Below are positions 1 to 7,721 of a stretch of DNA of 40,603 nt, one piece after another. The notes beneath the pieces are model-generated. The model saw only the letters and a list, made by a program, of their open reading frames with translations. It was not told where the DNA came from and made no database searches. Both the position numbers and the translations under genes were made by a program. Position 1 is the stretch's first letter; the number at the start of each line of letters is the position of its first letter. The stretch is from contig DLHY01000085.1 of the NCBI GenBank assembly GCA_002483445.1, forward strand, positions 1 through 40,603. The letters are read 5' to 3'. This DNA is from Blastocatellia bacterium UBA7656. Its GTDB lineage: Bacteria > Acidobacteriota > Blastocatellia > UBA7656.

Positions 1-28
1 CTAACCTCTAACATCTGACATCTGCCAT
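1..28. repeat. Heptamer tandem array (CTAACAT family), cut by window edge
   Basis: Four degenerate seven-base units in a row (CTAACCT, CTAACAT, CTGACAT, CTGCCAT) lie just upstream of the methyltransferase start. The same unit recurs as a four-copy array at 4393-4420. The array probably continues to the left of the window. It is one member of a set of period-7 arrays seen across this window. Confidence 0.7.
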
Positions 29-38
29 TGAGCAAAGC

Positions 39-659
39 ATGGGACTTTATTCGAAACACATTTTTCCCCGACTGCTGGATTGGTCGCTCAAGGCCGATGA
101 GTTTCGACGGCTACGCGCTGAGGCTCTTGCGACAGCTTACGGTGAGGTGTTGGAAATAGGTTTCGGGACGGGATTGAATCTATATCATTACCCGAAGCAG
201 GTCGCCCGCCTCACGACTATCGATAGCGAGCGAATGCTTGCGGATCGTGTGGCGCGACGCATAGGCCGCGTCGCTTTTCCGGTCGAGCAGATGCAGTTGG
301 ATGCAAGCGGGCGACTGCCTTTCGACGATGACACATTCGACACCGCCGTTTCGACGTGGACTCTTTGTTCGATCAGCGATCTTCCCTCGGCGCTCGCAGA
401 AATTCGCCGCGTGATAAAGCCGGAAGGTCATTTCATTTTTCTCGAACACGGTCGCAGCGACGACGATAAGGTAGCCCGATGGCAGGATCGTTTGAACCCG
501 TTTCAAAAAATCATCGGCGTCGGATGCAATATGAATCGACGGATCGATCAATTCATCAATGAAGCAGGCATGAACATCACCGCGCTTGATCGATTCCTGC
601 TCCGAGACGCGCCGCGTATGCTCGGCGAGATGTATAGCGGAACGGCTAAGAAAGGATGA
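39..659 (+). CDS. Class I SAM-dependent methyltransferase
   Basis: A 206-residue cytoplasmic methyltransferase of the UbiE/Methyltransf_11 type. The SAM-binding motif I is clear around residues 38-47 (EIGFGTGLNL). The acidic end of the next strand is TTIDSE near residue 60, and the motif IV region FDDDTFDTAVS lies near 95-105. The post-motif segment IRRVIKPEGHFIFLEHG is typical of small-molecule methyltransferases that act on lipids, quinones or thiols. The substrate cannot be told from sequence. The start ATG at 39 is the first in frame and lies just after a heptamer array, without a strong Shine-Dalgarno sequence. Dodecin follows on the same strand after a 94-base gap filled by heptamer repeats, so co-transcription is possible but not shown. 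Confidence 0.85.
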   Translation: MGLYSKHIFPRLLDWSLKADEFRRLRAEALATAYGEVLEIGFGTGLNLYHYPKQVARLTTIDSERMLADRVARRIGRVAFPVEQMQLDASGRLPFDDDTFDTAVSTWTLCSISDLPSALAEIRRVIKPEGHFIFLEHGRSDDDKVARWQDRLNPFQKIIGVGCNMNRRIDQFINEAGMNITALDRFLLRDAPRMLGEMYSGTAKKG

Positions 660-660
660 G

Positions 661-738
661 TTTTCAGTTTTCAGTTTCCAGTTTTCAGTTGTTTTATTCT
701 GACTTCTGACTTCTGACTTCTGACTCCTGACTTCTTGA
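661..738. repeat. Two adjacent heptamer arrays (TTTTCAG and TTCTGAC units)
   Basis: Directly after the methyltransferase stop come four units of TTTTCAG (one with a C variant, 661-688), a short spacer, then six units of the TTCTGAC type (697-738, the fifth with a C variant and the last degenerate). Period is exactly seven. The TTTTCAG unit is the reverse complement, in shifted phase, of the AAACTGA array at 34485-34512, so the same repeat family occurs in both orientations. The array ends just upstream of the ribosome binding site of dodecin (AAGGAA at 739-744). Confidence 0.9.
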
Positions 739-753
739 AAGGAAGAATTCACT

Positions 754-1020
754 ATGTCAACAGGCGTTTTCAAAGGTATCACCATCGTCGGCACTTCGAT
801 GGAGAGTTTCAGCAAGGCGATTGAAGTGGCCATAGAGCGCGCAGGTCAGACTATGCGCGAGTTGAGATGGTTCGAGGTGCGTGATCAGCGGGGCGCGATC
901 CGCGACGGGCAGATCGAATATCAGGTCACGCTCGAAATCTTCTTCAAACTGCTGACGGAAGAGGCAAACGACAAGCCCGCAGAAAAACCAAAACGGAAAA
1001 AGAAAAAAGAGAAGAATTAA
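754..1020 (+). CDS. Dodecin family flavin-binding protein
   Basis: An 88-residue protein. Residues 1-67 match the dodecin fold: KGITIVGTS near the N-terminus, an amphipathic helix (FSKAIEVAIERAGQTMREL), and then the signature strand LRWFEVRDQRG followed by YQVTLEIFF. The Trp in LRWFEV is the residue that stacks against flavin in known dodecins. Dodecins form hollow dodecamers that store riboflavin, FMN or CoA in the cytoplasm. An unusual addition is a highly basic tail of about 20 residues rich in Lys, Pro and Arg (residues 73-88), which known short dodecins of about 68 residues lack; its role is unknown. ATG at 754 is preceded by AAGGAA at suitable spacing. Confidence 0.9.
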   Translation: MSTGVFKGITIVGTSMESFSKAIEVAIERAGQTMRELRWFEVRDQRGAIRDGQIEYQVTLEIFFKLLTEEANDKPAEKPKRKKKKEKN

Positions 1021-1107
1021 GGCGCGCAGTCGAGACCTTTGATAGCGGAAAAGAGATCGTCTCGCCTGTGCGTGACGCGGGCAAAGCGCGCGCATAAAAG
1101 AATCTGA

Positions 1108-1173
1108 GGAGTCATTCAGGGCGTTTTCACTGACACTCTGAAATGATGAAAAACTGACCACTGACCACTGTTA
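1108..1173. repeat. Dispersed hairpin element plus short heptamer array, copy 1
   Basis: A 63-base stretch starting GGAGTC aligns without gaps to 34442-34504, with roughly 14 differences by eye. Both copies carry the segment CGTTTTCA, the segment CTGAAATGA and a terminal ACTGA-type heptamer run. Here the run is ACTGACC twice, then ACTGTTA (1153-1173). The segment TCATTCAG near 1112 can pair with CTGAAATGA near 1138 with one bulged base. The element ends just upstream of the AAGGAG ribosome binding site of the acylase gene at 1187. The copy at 34442 also sits directly before a coding start. Confidence 0.75.
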
Positions 1174-1186
1174 AGGAGAAATCGCC

Positions 1187-3265
1187 ATGAAACGAATGCT
1201 GACTCTGGCTCTGCTCATCATCACCCCCGCGTTGCTGGGCTTGAAGCCTGCCGCCGCCGGTCGCGCTGAGATACTCTGGGACACCTGGGGCGTGCCGCAC
1301 ATATTCGCCCGCGACGCAGAAGGCTTGTTTTACGCTTTCGGTCGCGCGCAGATGCACAGTCACGGCGATTTGATCCTTCGACTCTACGGGCAGGCGCGCG
1401 GTCGCGCATCGGAATACTGGGGGCAAAGTTATCTCGCATCAGATCGCTGGGTGCGAACCGTCGGAATACCTGAACGCGCAGGAGAGTGGCTCAAAGCGCA
1501 ATCGCCCGCCTTTCGCCGTTATCTCGAAGCCTTCGCCGCAGGGATAAACGATTACGCCCGCGAACACCGAAACCGCATCCTTGATGAAGTCGAGATGGTG
1601 CTGCCGGTCGATGCAATGGATGTGCTGGCTCACAGCCAGCGCGTCATTAACTATACGTTCGTCGCCAATCAAAACGCGGCGTCAGAGGCTAATCGCGCTC
1701 TGAGCGAAAAAGGCTCGAACACATGGGCAATCGCGCCCGCGCGCTCGGCCTCCCGGTACGCTATGCTTTTGGCCAATCCGCATCTGCCGTGGAACGATCT
1801 TTTTTTGTTCTACGAATCGCAGCTTACCGCGCCCGGTATCAACGCCTATGGCGCAACGCTCGTAGGCTTTCCTGTGATGGGCATAGCCTTCAATGACTAT
1901 CTCGGATGGTCGCACACGGTAAACACTCACGATGGATATGACCTCTATGAACTCGCACTCATTGAGGGCGGCTATCGCTGGGACGGCAAAGCGAAAGCAT
2001 TTGAAATCGCAGAGCAGACCTTGAAAGTGAAGCAGACGGATGGCTCTTTCAAAGAAGAGAAGTTTGCAGTGAAGCAATCGATTCACGGGCCTGTGATAGC
2101 GGAGAAGAGTAACAAGGCAGTCGCTCTTCGCGTGGCTGGAATTGATCGACCGGGAATGCTCGAACAGTGGTGGGACATGGCGCGGGCCAGGAATCTCGCA
2201 CAGTTTCAGGCCGCGCTCAGTCGTCTTCAACTGCCTATGTTCAACGTGATGTACGCAGATCGCTACGGCCATATTTTTTATCTCTTCAACGCGACCATCC
2301 CTGCGCGCGGGAAAGGCGACTGGAAGTATTGGAGCGGAGTCGTTCCCGGCGACAGGAGCGAAAATTTGTGGACGCGCGTGCATCCTTACGCGGATTTGCC
2401 CAAAGTGATCGACCCGGCGACGGGGTGGCTTCAAAACGCAAATGATCCGCCGTGGACTGTGACGTTTCCGCAATCGCTCGGCGCAAATAAATTCCCCGCT
2501 TATTTCGCGCCGCGCTCGATGGATTTTCGCCCGCAGCGTTCCGCTCGAATGCTCGATGAAGACAAGAGCATTTCTTTCGAAGAGATGATCGCCTACAAGC
2601 ATTCGACGCGGATGGAATTGGCCGACAGGATTCTGGATGATCTTCTCGCTGCGGTTCGCAAGCACGGGAGCGAGACGGCGCGGCGCGCGGCTGACATTTT
2701 GGAGAAGTGGGATCGCTCGGCTGACGCCGAGAGTCGCGGCGCGGCGCTATTCACGCTATGGGCGCAGGAGATGAGACTCACAGGCGCGGAATCGACGAAA
2801 GTTTTTGCAATTCAATGGGACGAAAAGAATCCGCGCACGACGCCCGACGGACTTGCTGACCCTGCTGGTGCCGCGGCGGCGCTTGAAAGAGCGGCCAGGA
2901 GAGTCGAATCGACTTTTGGCCGGATCGATGCGGCGTGGGGTGATGTCGCGCGTTTGCGAATGACGGGTCGTGATTTGCCAGCCAATGGCGCATCGGGCAA
3001 TTTAGGTGTCTTTCGTGTAGTCGGATACACATTCGACAAAGACGGGCGATTGCGCGCGGTTGGAGGCGATTCTTATGTGGCGGCGATAGAGTTTTCAAAT
3101 CCGGTGCGGGCGCGCGTGTTGATGAGTTACGGCAACTCGTCGCAATCGGGTTCGCCGCACAACGGCGATCAGCTTGAGTTGTTTTCCAAAAAAGAGATGC
3201 GCCCCGCTTGGCGCGAGCGAAAAGAAATTGAAGCGCATCTGGAATCAAGAGAGGTGTTCAAGTAA
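1187..3265 (+). CDS. Penicillin acylase family protein (Ntn-hydrolase), secreted
   Basis: A 692-residue member of the penicillin/AHL acylase family (peptidase S45). Residues 1-25 form a signal peptide ending PAAAG, so the protein is exported to the periplasm. These enzymes are made as a precursor and cut autocatalytically in front of the Ser that becomes the N-terminal nucleophile of the beta subunit. That site is visible as GSNTWAI, with Ser177. The following segments LLANPHLPW and the later WSHT and HGPV motifs belong to the beta-subunit core. Length is in the range of acyl-homoserine-lactone acylases. Substrate (beta-lactam, AHL or another N-acyl amide) cannot be decided. ATG at 1187 has AAGGAG with good spacing. 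No operon partner is evident. Confidence 0.9.
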   Translation: MKRMLTLALLIITPALLGLKPAAAGRAEILWDTWGVPHIFARDAEGLFYAFGRAQMHSHGDLILRLYGQARGRASEYWGQSYLASDRWVRTVGIPERAGEWLKAQSPAFRRYLEAFAAGINDYAREHRNRILDEVEMVLPVDAMDVLAHSQRVINYTFVANQNAASEANRALSEKGSNTWAIAPARSASRYAMLLANPHLPWNDLFLFYESQLTAPGINAYGATLVGFPVMGIAFNDYLGWSHTVNTHDGYDLYELALIEGGYRWDGKAKAFEIAEQTLKVKQTDGSFKEEKFAVKQSIHGPVIAEKSNKAVALRVAGIDRPGMLEQWWDMARARNLAQFQAALSRLQLPMFNVMYADRYGHIFYLFNATIPARGKGDWKYWSGVVPGDRSENLWTRVHPYADLPKVIDPATGWLQNANDPPWTVTFPQSLGANKFPAYFAPRSMDFRPQRSARMLDEDKSISFEEMIAYKHSTRMELADRILDDLLAAVRKHGSETARRAADILEKWDRSADAESRGAALFTLWAQEMRLTGAESTKVFAIQWDEKNPRTTPDGLADPAGAAAALERAARRVESTFGRIDAAWGDVARLRMTGRDLPANGASGNLGVFRVVGYTFDKDGRLRAVGGDSYVAAIEFSNPVRARVLMSYGNSSQSGSPHNGDQLELFSKKEMRPAWRERKEIEAHLESREVFK

Positions 3266-3286
3266 CATCATCAGGCTATTACCGGA

Positions 3287-4342
3287 CTATTTTGCTGGCT
3301 GCTGCTGAGTCAAACAATGAATCGTGCCGAGTCCCCACACCAAATCGACTGCATGAATTCCTACGACTGCGCGATCCGTAAAAAGTTCAGCGAGTATGCC
3401 TAACGCCACTCGATCATTGGGATCGTTGAACGTAGGAACAAGCACCGCCGCGTTCGAGATGTAAAAGTTCGCATAGCTTGCAGGCAATCTCCGCCCGTCA
3501 AGATACAAAGGCGCGGGCATCGGCAGCGAGATCACTTCTATCTTCGATCCGTCTTCGAGCCGCGCGTTCTGCAACCGCTCATAATTTTCTTCAAGCGCGT
3601 GATGATTATAATCCGAAGCGTTCTTCTCGCGACAAAGCACAACTGTCTGGGCGTTGACGAATCTGCAAATATCATCGACGTGGCCGTGCGTGTCGTCGCC
3701 TTCTATTCCGCGCCCGAGCCATACAACATTCGTTGCGCCTAAAAAGTCACGCATCGCCTCTTCAATCTCTTCGCGGCTCAGACGTGGATTTCGCGGCTGA
3801 GTTTTTTTATCCAACAGACATTCTTCCGTCGTGATGAGCGTGCCGCGCCCGTTCACCTCGATGCTCCCTCCTTCAAGCACCACATCGCGGCCATTGACCG
3901 TGGCGCGAATCATTTCACAATTCAAAGCCCTCGCTGCGCGCTCAGGGATGAGGTCGTCTTTCTCCCAATCTTTGTACTTCGCCCACGCATTGAAATGAAA
4001 ACGGACAATCGCGATTTCTTTTTTGCGTCTGACGAACAGGGGGCCGAAGTCGCGAGTCCATCCGCGATTGGTCGGGAAGTGAAAAAACTCGACTCGCGAG
4101 AGATCAACTCCCACACGAGCAAGAATGCGCTGCGCTAACAATTCATGAAAACGGTCTTTGACGAGTATGCGGACTGTCTCACGGGGGGCGATCTTTCGGA
4201 CTATCTCGCCATAGACCCAGTGAATAGGGATGATCTTCCCTGGCCAGTCGGTTCGATTATGAGGCCAGCCGATCCACGTCGCCTCGTGCCGCTCCCATTC
4301 GGCAGGCATAATCAAGCTGGAAGATGAGTGTATTTTTTTCAT
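3287..4342 (-). CDS. aguA: Agmatine deiminase
   Basis: A 351-residue porphyromonas-type peptidyl-arginine/agmatine deiminase that hydrolyses agmatine to N-carbamoylputrescine plus ammonia. Visible family signatures are PAEWERHEATWIGWP at the N-terminus, TRDFGPLF near residue 95, the DTHGHVDD box that supplies catalytic His and Asp, and the C-terminal GLGTIHCLTQQQP whose Cys343 is the nucleophile. The length matches known AguA. It lies downstream of aguB on the same strand, separated by 78 bases that hold a long heptamer hairpin. Together they form the two-step agmatine route to putrescine. The gene therefore probably uses agmatine made by an arginine decarboxylase encoded elsewhere. Confidence 0.93.
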   Translation of the reverse strand: MKKIHSSSSLIMPAEWERHEATWIGWPHNRTDWPGKIIPIHWVYGEIVRKIAPRETVRILVKDRFHELLAQRILARVGVDLSRVEFFHFPTNRGWTRDFGPLFVRRKKEIAIVRFHFNAWAKYKDWEKDDLIPERAARALNCEMIRATVNGRDVVLEGGSIEVNGRGTLITTEECLLDKKTQPRNPRLSREEIEEAMRDFLGATNVVWLGRGIEGDDTHGHVDDICRFVNAQTVVLCREKNASDYNHHALEENYERLQNARLEDGSKIEVISLPMPAPLYLDGRRLPASYANFYISNAAVLVPTFNDPNDRVALGILAELFTDRAVVGIHAVDLVWGLGTIHCLTQQQPAK

Positions 4343-4350
4343 AAGGGGAC

Positions 4351-4422
4351 AGATGTTAGATGTTAGATGTTAGATGTTAGTGCCGGACAAGACTAACATC
4401 TAACATCTAGCATCTAACATCT
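4351..4422. repeat. Heptamer inverted repeat between aguB and aguA (30-base arms)
   Basis: Four AGATGTT units (4351-4380 including the last two bases) are followed by a 12-base spacer and then the inverted array CTAACAT, CTAACAT, CTAGCAT, CTAACAT (4393-4422). The two 30-base arms are complementary except at one position, which is a G-T wobble. Transcribed, this would fold into a long, A/U-rich hairpin between the two agu genes. The right arm runs into the stop codon of aguB (4421-4423). The unit is the same as in the array at 1-28. Confidence 0.92.
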
Positions 4423-5311
4423 ACTCATCGAGAAATCGTCGATCAATTCCCGTGTAGGCGTCGATTCTGCGGTCGCGCAGGAAGGGCCAGTTGCGACGGA
4501 CTTCTTCTATGCGCGATGGGTCTATCTCGCCGAGCAATACCTCTTCGCTATCAGTGGCCGCTTGAGCCGTCACGACTCCGAACGGGTCGCACAAAAAAGA
4601 CGTTCCCCAAAATTCTATGCCTGCGCCCTCGGTCGGTTTTTCGTGGCCCACTCGATTGACCGCCGCGACGTAAACGCCATTTGCAATAGCGTGCGAGCGT
4701 TGTATGGTTTGCCATGCGTCGCGCTGAGATGGGCCGTGAGAGCCTTTTTCATAGGGGTGCCATCCTATCGCGGTCGGATAAAACAGTACGCTCGCGCCCC
4801 GCAGGGCCGTGAGTCGCGCGCCTTCCGGATACCACTGATCCCAGCAAATCAGAGCGCCTATTCGACCCGCTTCAGTGTCGAAAGCGCGAAAGCCGAGATC
4901 GCCCGGTGTGAAATAAAATTTTTCGTAATAAGCTGGATCGTCCGGTATGTGCATCTTGCGATAGAGGCCCGCTATCTTGCCCGTCGAGTCGATGATGGCT
5001 ACGGTGTTGTGATAAAGTCCCGCGGCGCGTCGTTCGAATAAGGAAGCGAGTATGACGACTTTTTTTGCGCGAGCGATTTTTGAAAGCGCGTCGGTTGACG
5101 GGCCGGGTATCGGTTCTGCGAGATCGAAAAGCTGGGCGTCTTCGCGCTGGCAGAAATACTCGGAGCGGAAAAGCTCAGGCAAACAGATGACCTCAGCGCC
5201 GTCGCGCGCCGCCTGCTCGACGAAAGAAACGGCGCGCTGAAGATTTTCATTCGTATCAGTTGAAGCGGCCATCTGAATGAGACCGACGGTGAATTTCTTC
5301 GAGGTTTGCAT
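4421..5311 (-). CDS. aguB: N-carbamoylputrescine amidohydrolase
   Basis: A 296-residue carbon-nitrogen (nitrilase superfamily) hydrolase. The Glu-Lys-Cys catalytic triad is visible: Glu46 in CLPELF, Lys119 in YRKMHIPD, and Cys156 in ICWDQWYPE. The motif DDPAYYEKFYFTPGD after the Lys is characteristic of plant and bacterial N-carbamoylputrescine amidases, and the neighbour is agmatine deiminase. The pair therefore converts agmatine to putrescine, CO2 and ammonia. ATG at 5311 gives the expected N-terminus (FTVGLIQMA). Transcription runs from aguB into aguA across the heptamer hairpin. The 89 bases between this start and the STAND gene stop contain no other feature that I can identify. Confidence 0.93.
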   Translation of the reverse strand: MQTSKKFTVGLIQMAASTDTNENLQRAVSFVEQAARDGAEVICLPELFRSEYFCQREDAQLFDLAEPIPGPSTDALSKIARAKKVVILASLFERRAAGLYHNTVAIIDSTGKIAGLYRKMHIPDDPAYYEKFYFTPGDLGFRAFDTEAGRIGALICWDQWYPEGARLTALRGASVLFYPTAIGWHPYEKGSHGPSQRDAWQTIQRSHAIANGVYVAAVNRVGHEKPTEGAGIEFWGTSFLCDPFGVVTAQAATDSEEVLLGEIDPSRIEEVRRNWPFLRDRRIDAYTGIDRRFLDE

Positions 5312-5400
5312 AGAAAGAGATTACACAAGAGAGATTGATGCTTCCAGGCGAGTCAGTAAAAGGTAGATTCTATTGAGAGATCAAGATAAGCGCAGATTCG

Positions 5401-7719
5401 TCACTTCATACTTGTTTGGGCTTCTGATGGTTGCCCCCACCGAGCGAGCAACTCGCGCACTTCTGCTTTGACTTTCTCTTCCTGAGTGGTATCCAATACC
5501 CGCAACGCTTCTTGTGCGAAACGGATCGCATTACTCTGGTCTCCCAGCCCCTCACTTAATAATGCAAGGTTGGCGAGTGTTCTGCCCTCTCCAATGTGAT
5601 CACCGAATTCGCGGCTGATAGCGAGGCTTTGCTGAAAAACTTTTTCTGCTTCTGCCCACTGCCCTTGATTTAGATAAAACACACCAAGATTATTCAAAGT
5701 TCCCCTTTCGCCTATTCGGTCGCCGACCTCACGCCTTATCTTCAGGCTTTGTCGAAGCGCATCTTCCGCTCTTGCCCAATTACCTTGTTCTTTATGGATA
5801 AGTCCTAAGTTGTTAAGAGCGGCCCCCTCACCTTTCCGGTCACTAAATTCACGGCATATTTCCAAGTCCTTGTTGTACATCTCTTCAGCTTCTACCCAGC
5901 GTCCCTGTTGACCATAGACATTACCAAGATTGATCAAACTTCGCCCTAGACCCTGTTTGATCCCTAATTCCTGAGATATAGATATACTTTGTTGAAGTGC
6001 GCGTTCTGCGTCAGACAACCGTCCTCTGTGTGTATAGACTACGCTGAGATGACTAAGAGACAAGCCTTCAGCCTTGCGGTTACCGGATGCGCGGGCAGCA
6101 TCTACGGCGCTTTCACATAGTTGTTCGCACTCCAGCCATTTTCCTCGCAGGAGCAAAAACTCGCCCAAGTAATGGGCTATTACTATCACTAAATCATGAT
6201 CGCCCAAAGTAGCAGCAGCCTCAGCCGCTGCAATCACATTGCGCCATTCTTCGTCCAGCACCGCAAGATTTGACAGGTCATTTATGTTGGGATTCTCCTC
6301 TGCCAGATTGCGGAAGAAATCAACGAACCGGCGCTGCCACTCTTCCATAGCATCGCCCAACTGCGCCAGAGCGAAGCGACGTACCAGAGGATGAATACGA
6401 TAACGCCTGCCATCAAAGTTGAGCAACGAGAATCGAACGCACTCTGCTGCTGGATGATGCCACTCTTCGATCTCCGTCAACGGCCCGATAGTTCGTTCGC
6501 TCACTCCGTCGGGAACTACACTCAGTCTCATCAGCAGATTGCGCGCGTCTTCGCTCAAGCGATCAAACGAGACACGAAAACAGGCGGCGATGCTCCGGTG
6601 GTGCTCCTCGCGTAGCGGGTCTTTCGCATCAGAGATGGTCTCGATATTTCTGGCAATCAGTTCTTCAAGCTTACTTATCGACAACTCAGCCACTCGTGGT
6701 GCAAGCATCGCTATAGCCAGCGGCAGGTCGCCCGCTATCTCGCACAATCGCGGCACTGCCTCTTCATCTTTTCCTTCCCATCCTGCGTTCTTTGCCAGAT
6801 GGATGAAGAGTTCCACCGCTTCATCGCTCGGCATCGCATCAAGCTTCATCGTCGGCGCGCTCAGATAAGGCACGCTGTTGCGTGAAACAACCATCGCCGC
6901 CGAGCGTGGCGATATTGTCTTCACCCACTTCAACATATCGCTGTCATCGGCGATGAATTCGAAATTGTCCAGCACAATCAAACACGCCCGGTCGTGCAAA
7001 GAATCATCAAGCCTCTCGCGTCGTTCATCGGGCGGGAGTTGTCTCACCAATTCGCCGACGAAAGCAACTCCGGCGGAAAGTATGATCTCATCTATCGAAG
7101 GCCGCGTTTCGCAATTGATCCACACCATGCCGCCCGCAAAAAGCGAGCCTGCGCGCCGCGTCGCTTCTTCGGCAAGCGCAGTCTTTCCGACGCCCCCAAG
7201 CCCTGTCAGAACGATGACTCCTTTCGACTCAAGCATCTCGGTCAGTTTTTTCAACTCGCGCTTGCGCCCGATGAACACACGCTCCAAGACTACAGGCTCG
7301 TCGACTGTGGTGAAATCGAAAACGGCAGTGCGGAAGGCATAGAAGTTCGGAGCCTTTTGCGCAAGCTCGCGATGCTCAAACCTGTTCACCCAGCACACAA
7401 GCGATATGTTCTTCTCAGTCAGCGATTCGCGCTGAAAATCCAAGTATCTCAACGCGTCGGGAAATGCGCGCTCCATATCGAACAGCATCACGACATCGCC
7501 TGCGCGGGGTTCGAGTGCGCGAATCAGATCGACTGGGTTTTTCTCCTGCTCGCTGAGGTGAACTTCATGGACAGGCTGCGATAGCCGATTGCGCAAAGCG
7601 GCAACCATTTCTCGGCGAACGGAAAGGCGGTCGTAGAGCGCAATCGCAAAAGCTCCGCGCTGCGCGTGCGTGAGCAGTGTGACCAGCTTCTCAAGAGATC
7701 GTTCCTTCGTTGCGCTCAT
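5401..7719 (-). CDS. STAND NTPase with N-terminal inactive AAA-like domain and C-terminal TPRs
   Basis: A 772-residue protein from the ATG at 7719. The ATG at 7761 is also open but would overlap the upstream gene by 40 bases; 7719 lies 2 bases after its stop. Residues 1-140 form an alpha/beta region without a P-loop, ending FYAFRTAVFDF. It resembles the Walker-less iSTAND-type module placed before NTPase domains in conflict proteins. The active NTPase follows: FIGRKREL (149-156), Walker A GLGGVGKT (Lys179), Walker B LIVLDN (Asp251) and GDLPLA (330-335), the NB-ARC order. A winged-helix-like region precedes at least five 40-residue TPRs (about 555-755). No catalytic effector domain is seen. 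The upstream ATPase gene is translationally coupled. Such proteins are signal-gated switches in immunity or regulated death; the specific role here is inferred. Confidence 0.85.
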   Translation of the reverse strand: MSATKERSLEKLVTLLTHAQRGAFAIALYDRLSVRREMVAALRNRLSQPVHEVHLSEQEKNPVDLIRALEPRAGDVVMLFDMERAFPDALRYLDFQRESLTEKNISLVCWVNRFEHRELAQKAPNFYAFRTAVFDFTTVDEPVVLERVFIGRKRELKKLTEMLESKGVIVLTGLGGVGKTALAEEATRRAGSLFAGGMVWINCETRPSIDEIILSAGVAFVGELVRQLPPDERRERLDDSLHDRACLIVLDNFEFIADDSDMLKWVKTISPRSAAMVVSRNSVPYLSAPTMKLDAMPSDEAVELFIHLAKNAGWEGKDEEAVPRLCEIAGDLPLAIAMLAPRVAELSISKLEELIARNIETISDAKDPLREEHHRSIAACFRVSFDRLSEDARNLLMRLSVVPDGVSERTIGPLTEIEEWHHPAAECVRFSLLNFDGRRYRIHPLVRRFALAQLGDAMEEWQRRFVDFFRNLAEENPNINDLSNLAVLDEEWRNVIAAAEAAATLGDHDLVIVIAHYLGEFLLLRGKWLECEQLCESAVDAARASGNRKAEGLSLSHLSVVYTHRGRLSDAERALQQSISISQELGIKQGLGRSLINLGNVYGQQGRWVEAEEMYNKDLEICREFSDRKGEGAALNNLGLIHKEQGNWARAEDALRQSLKIRREVGDRIGERGTLNNLGVFYLNQGQWAEAEKVFQQSLAISREFGDHIGEGRTLANLALLSEGLGDQSNAIRFAQEALRVLDTTQEEKVKAEVRELLARWGQPSEAQTSMK

Positions 7720-7721
7720 AA

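Noticed and set aside
661..738. CRISPR array
   Set aside because: The repeats are seven bases with no spacers and there are no cas genes. The same holds for the arrays at 4351, 14281 and 18262.
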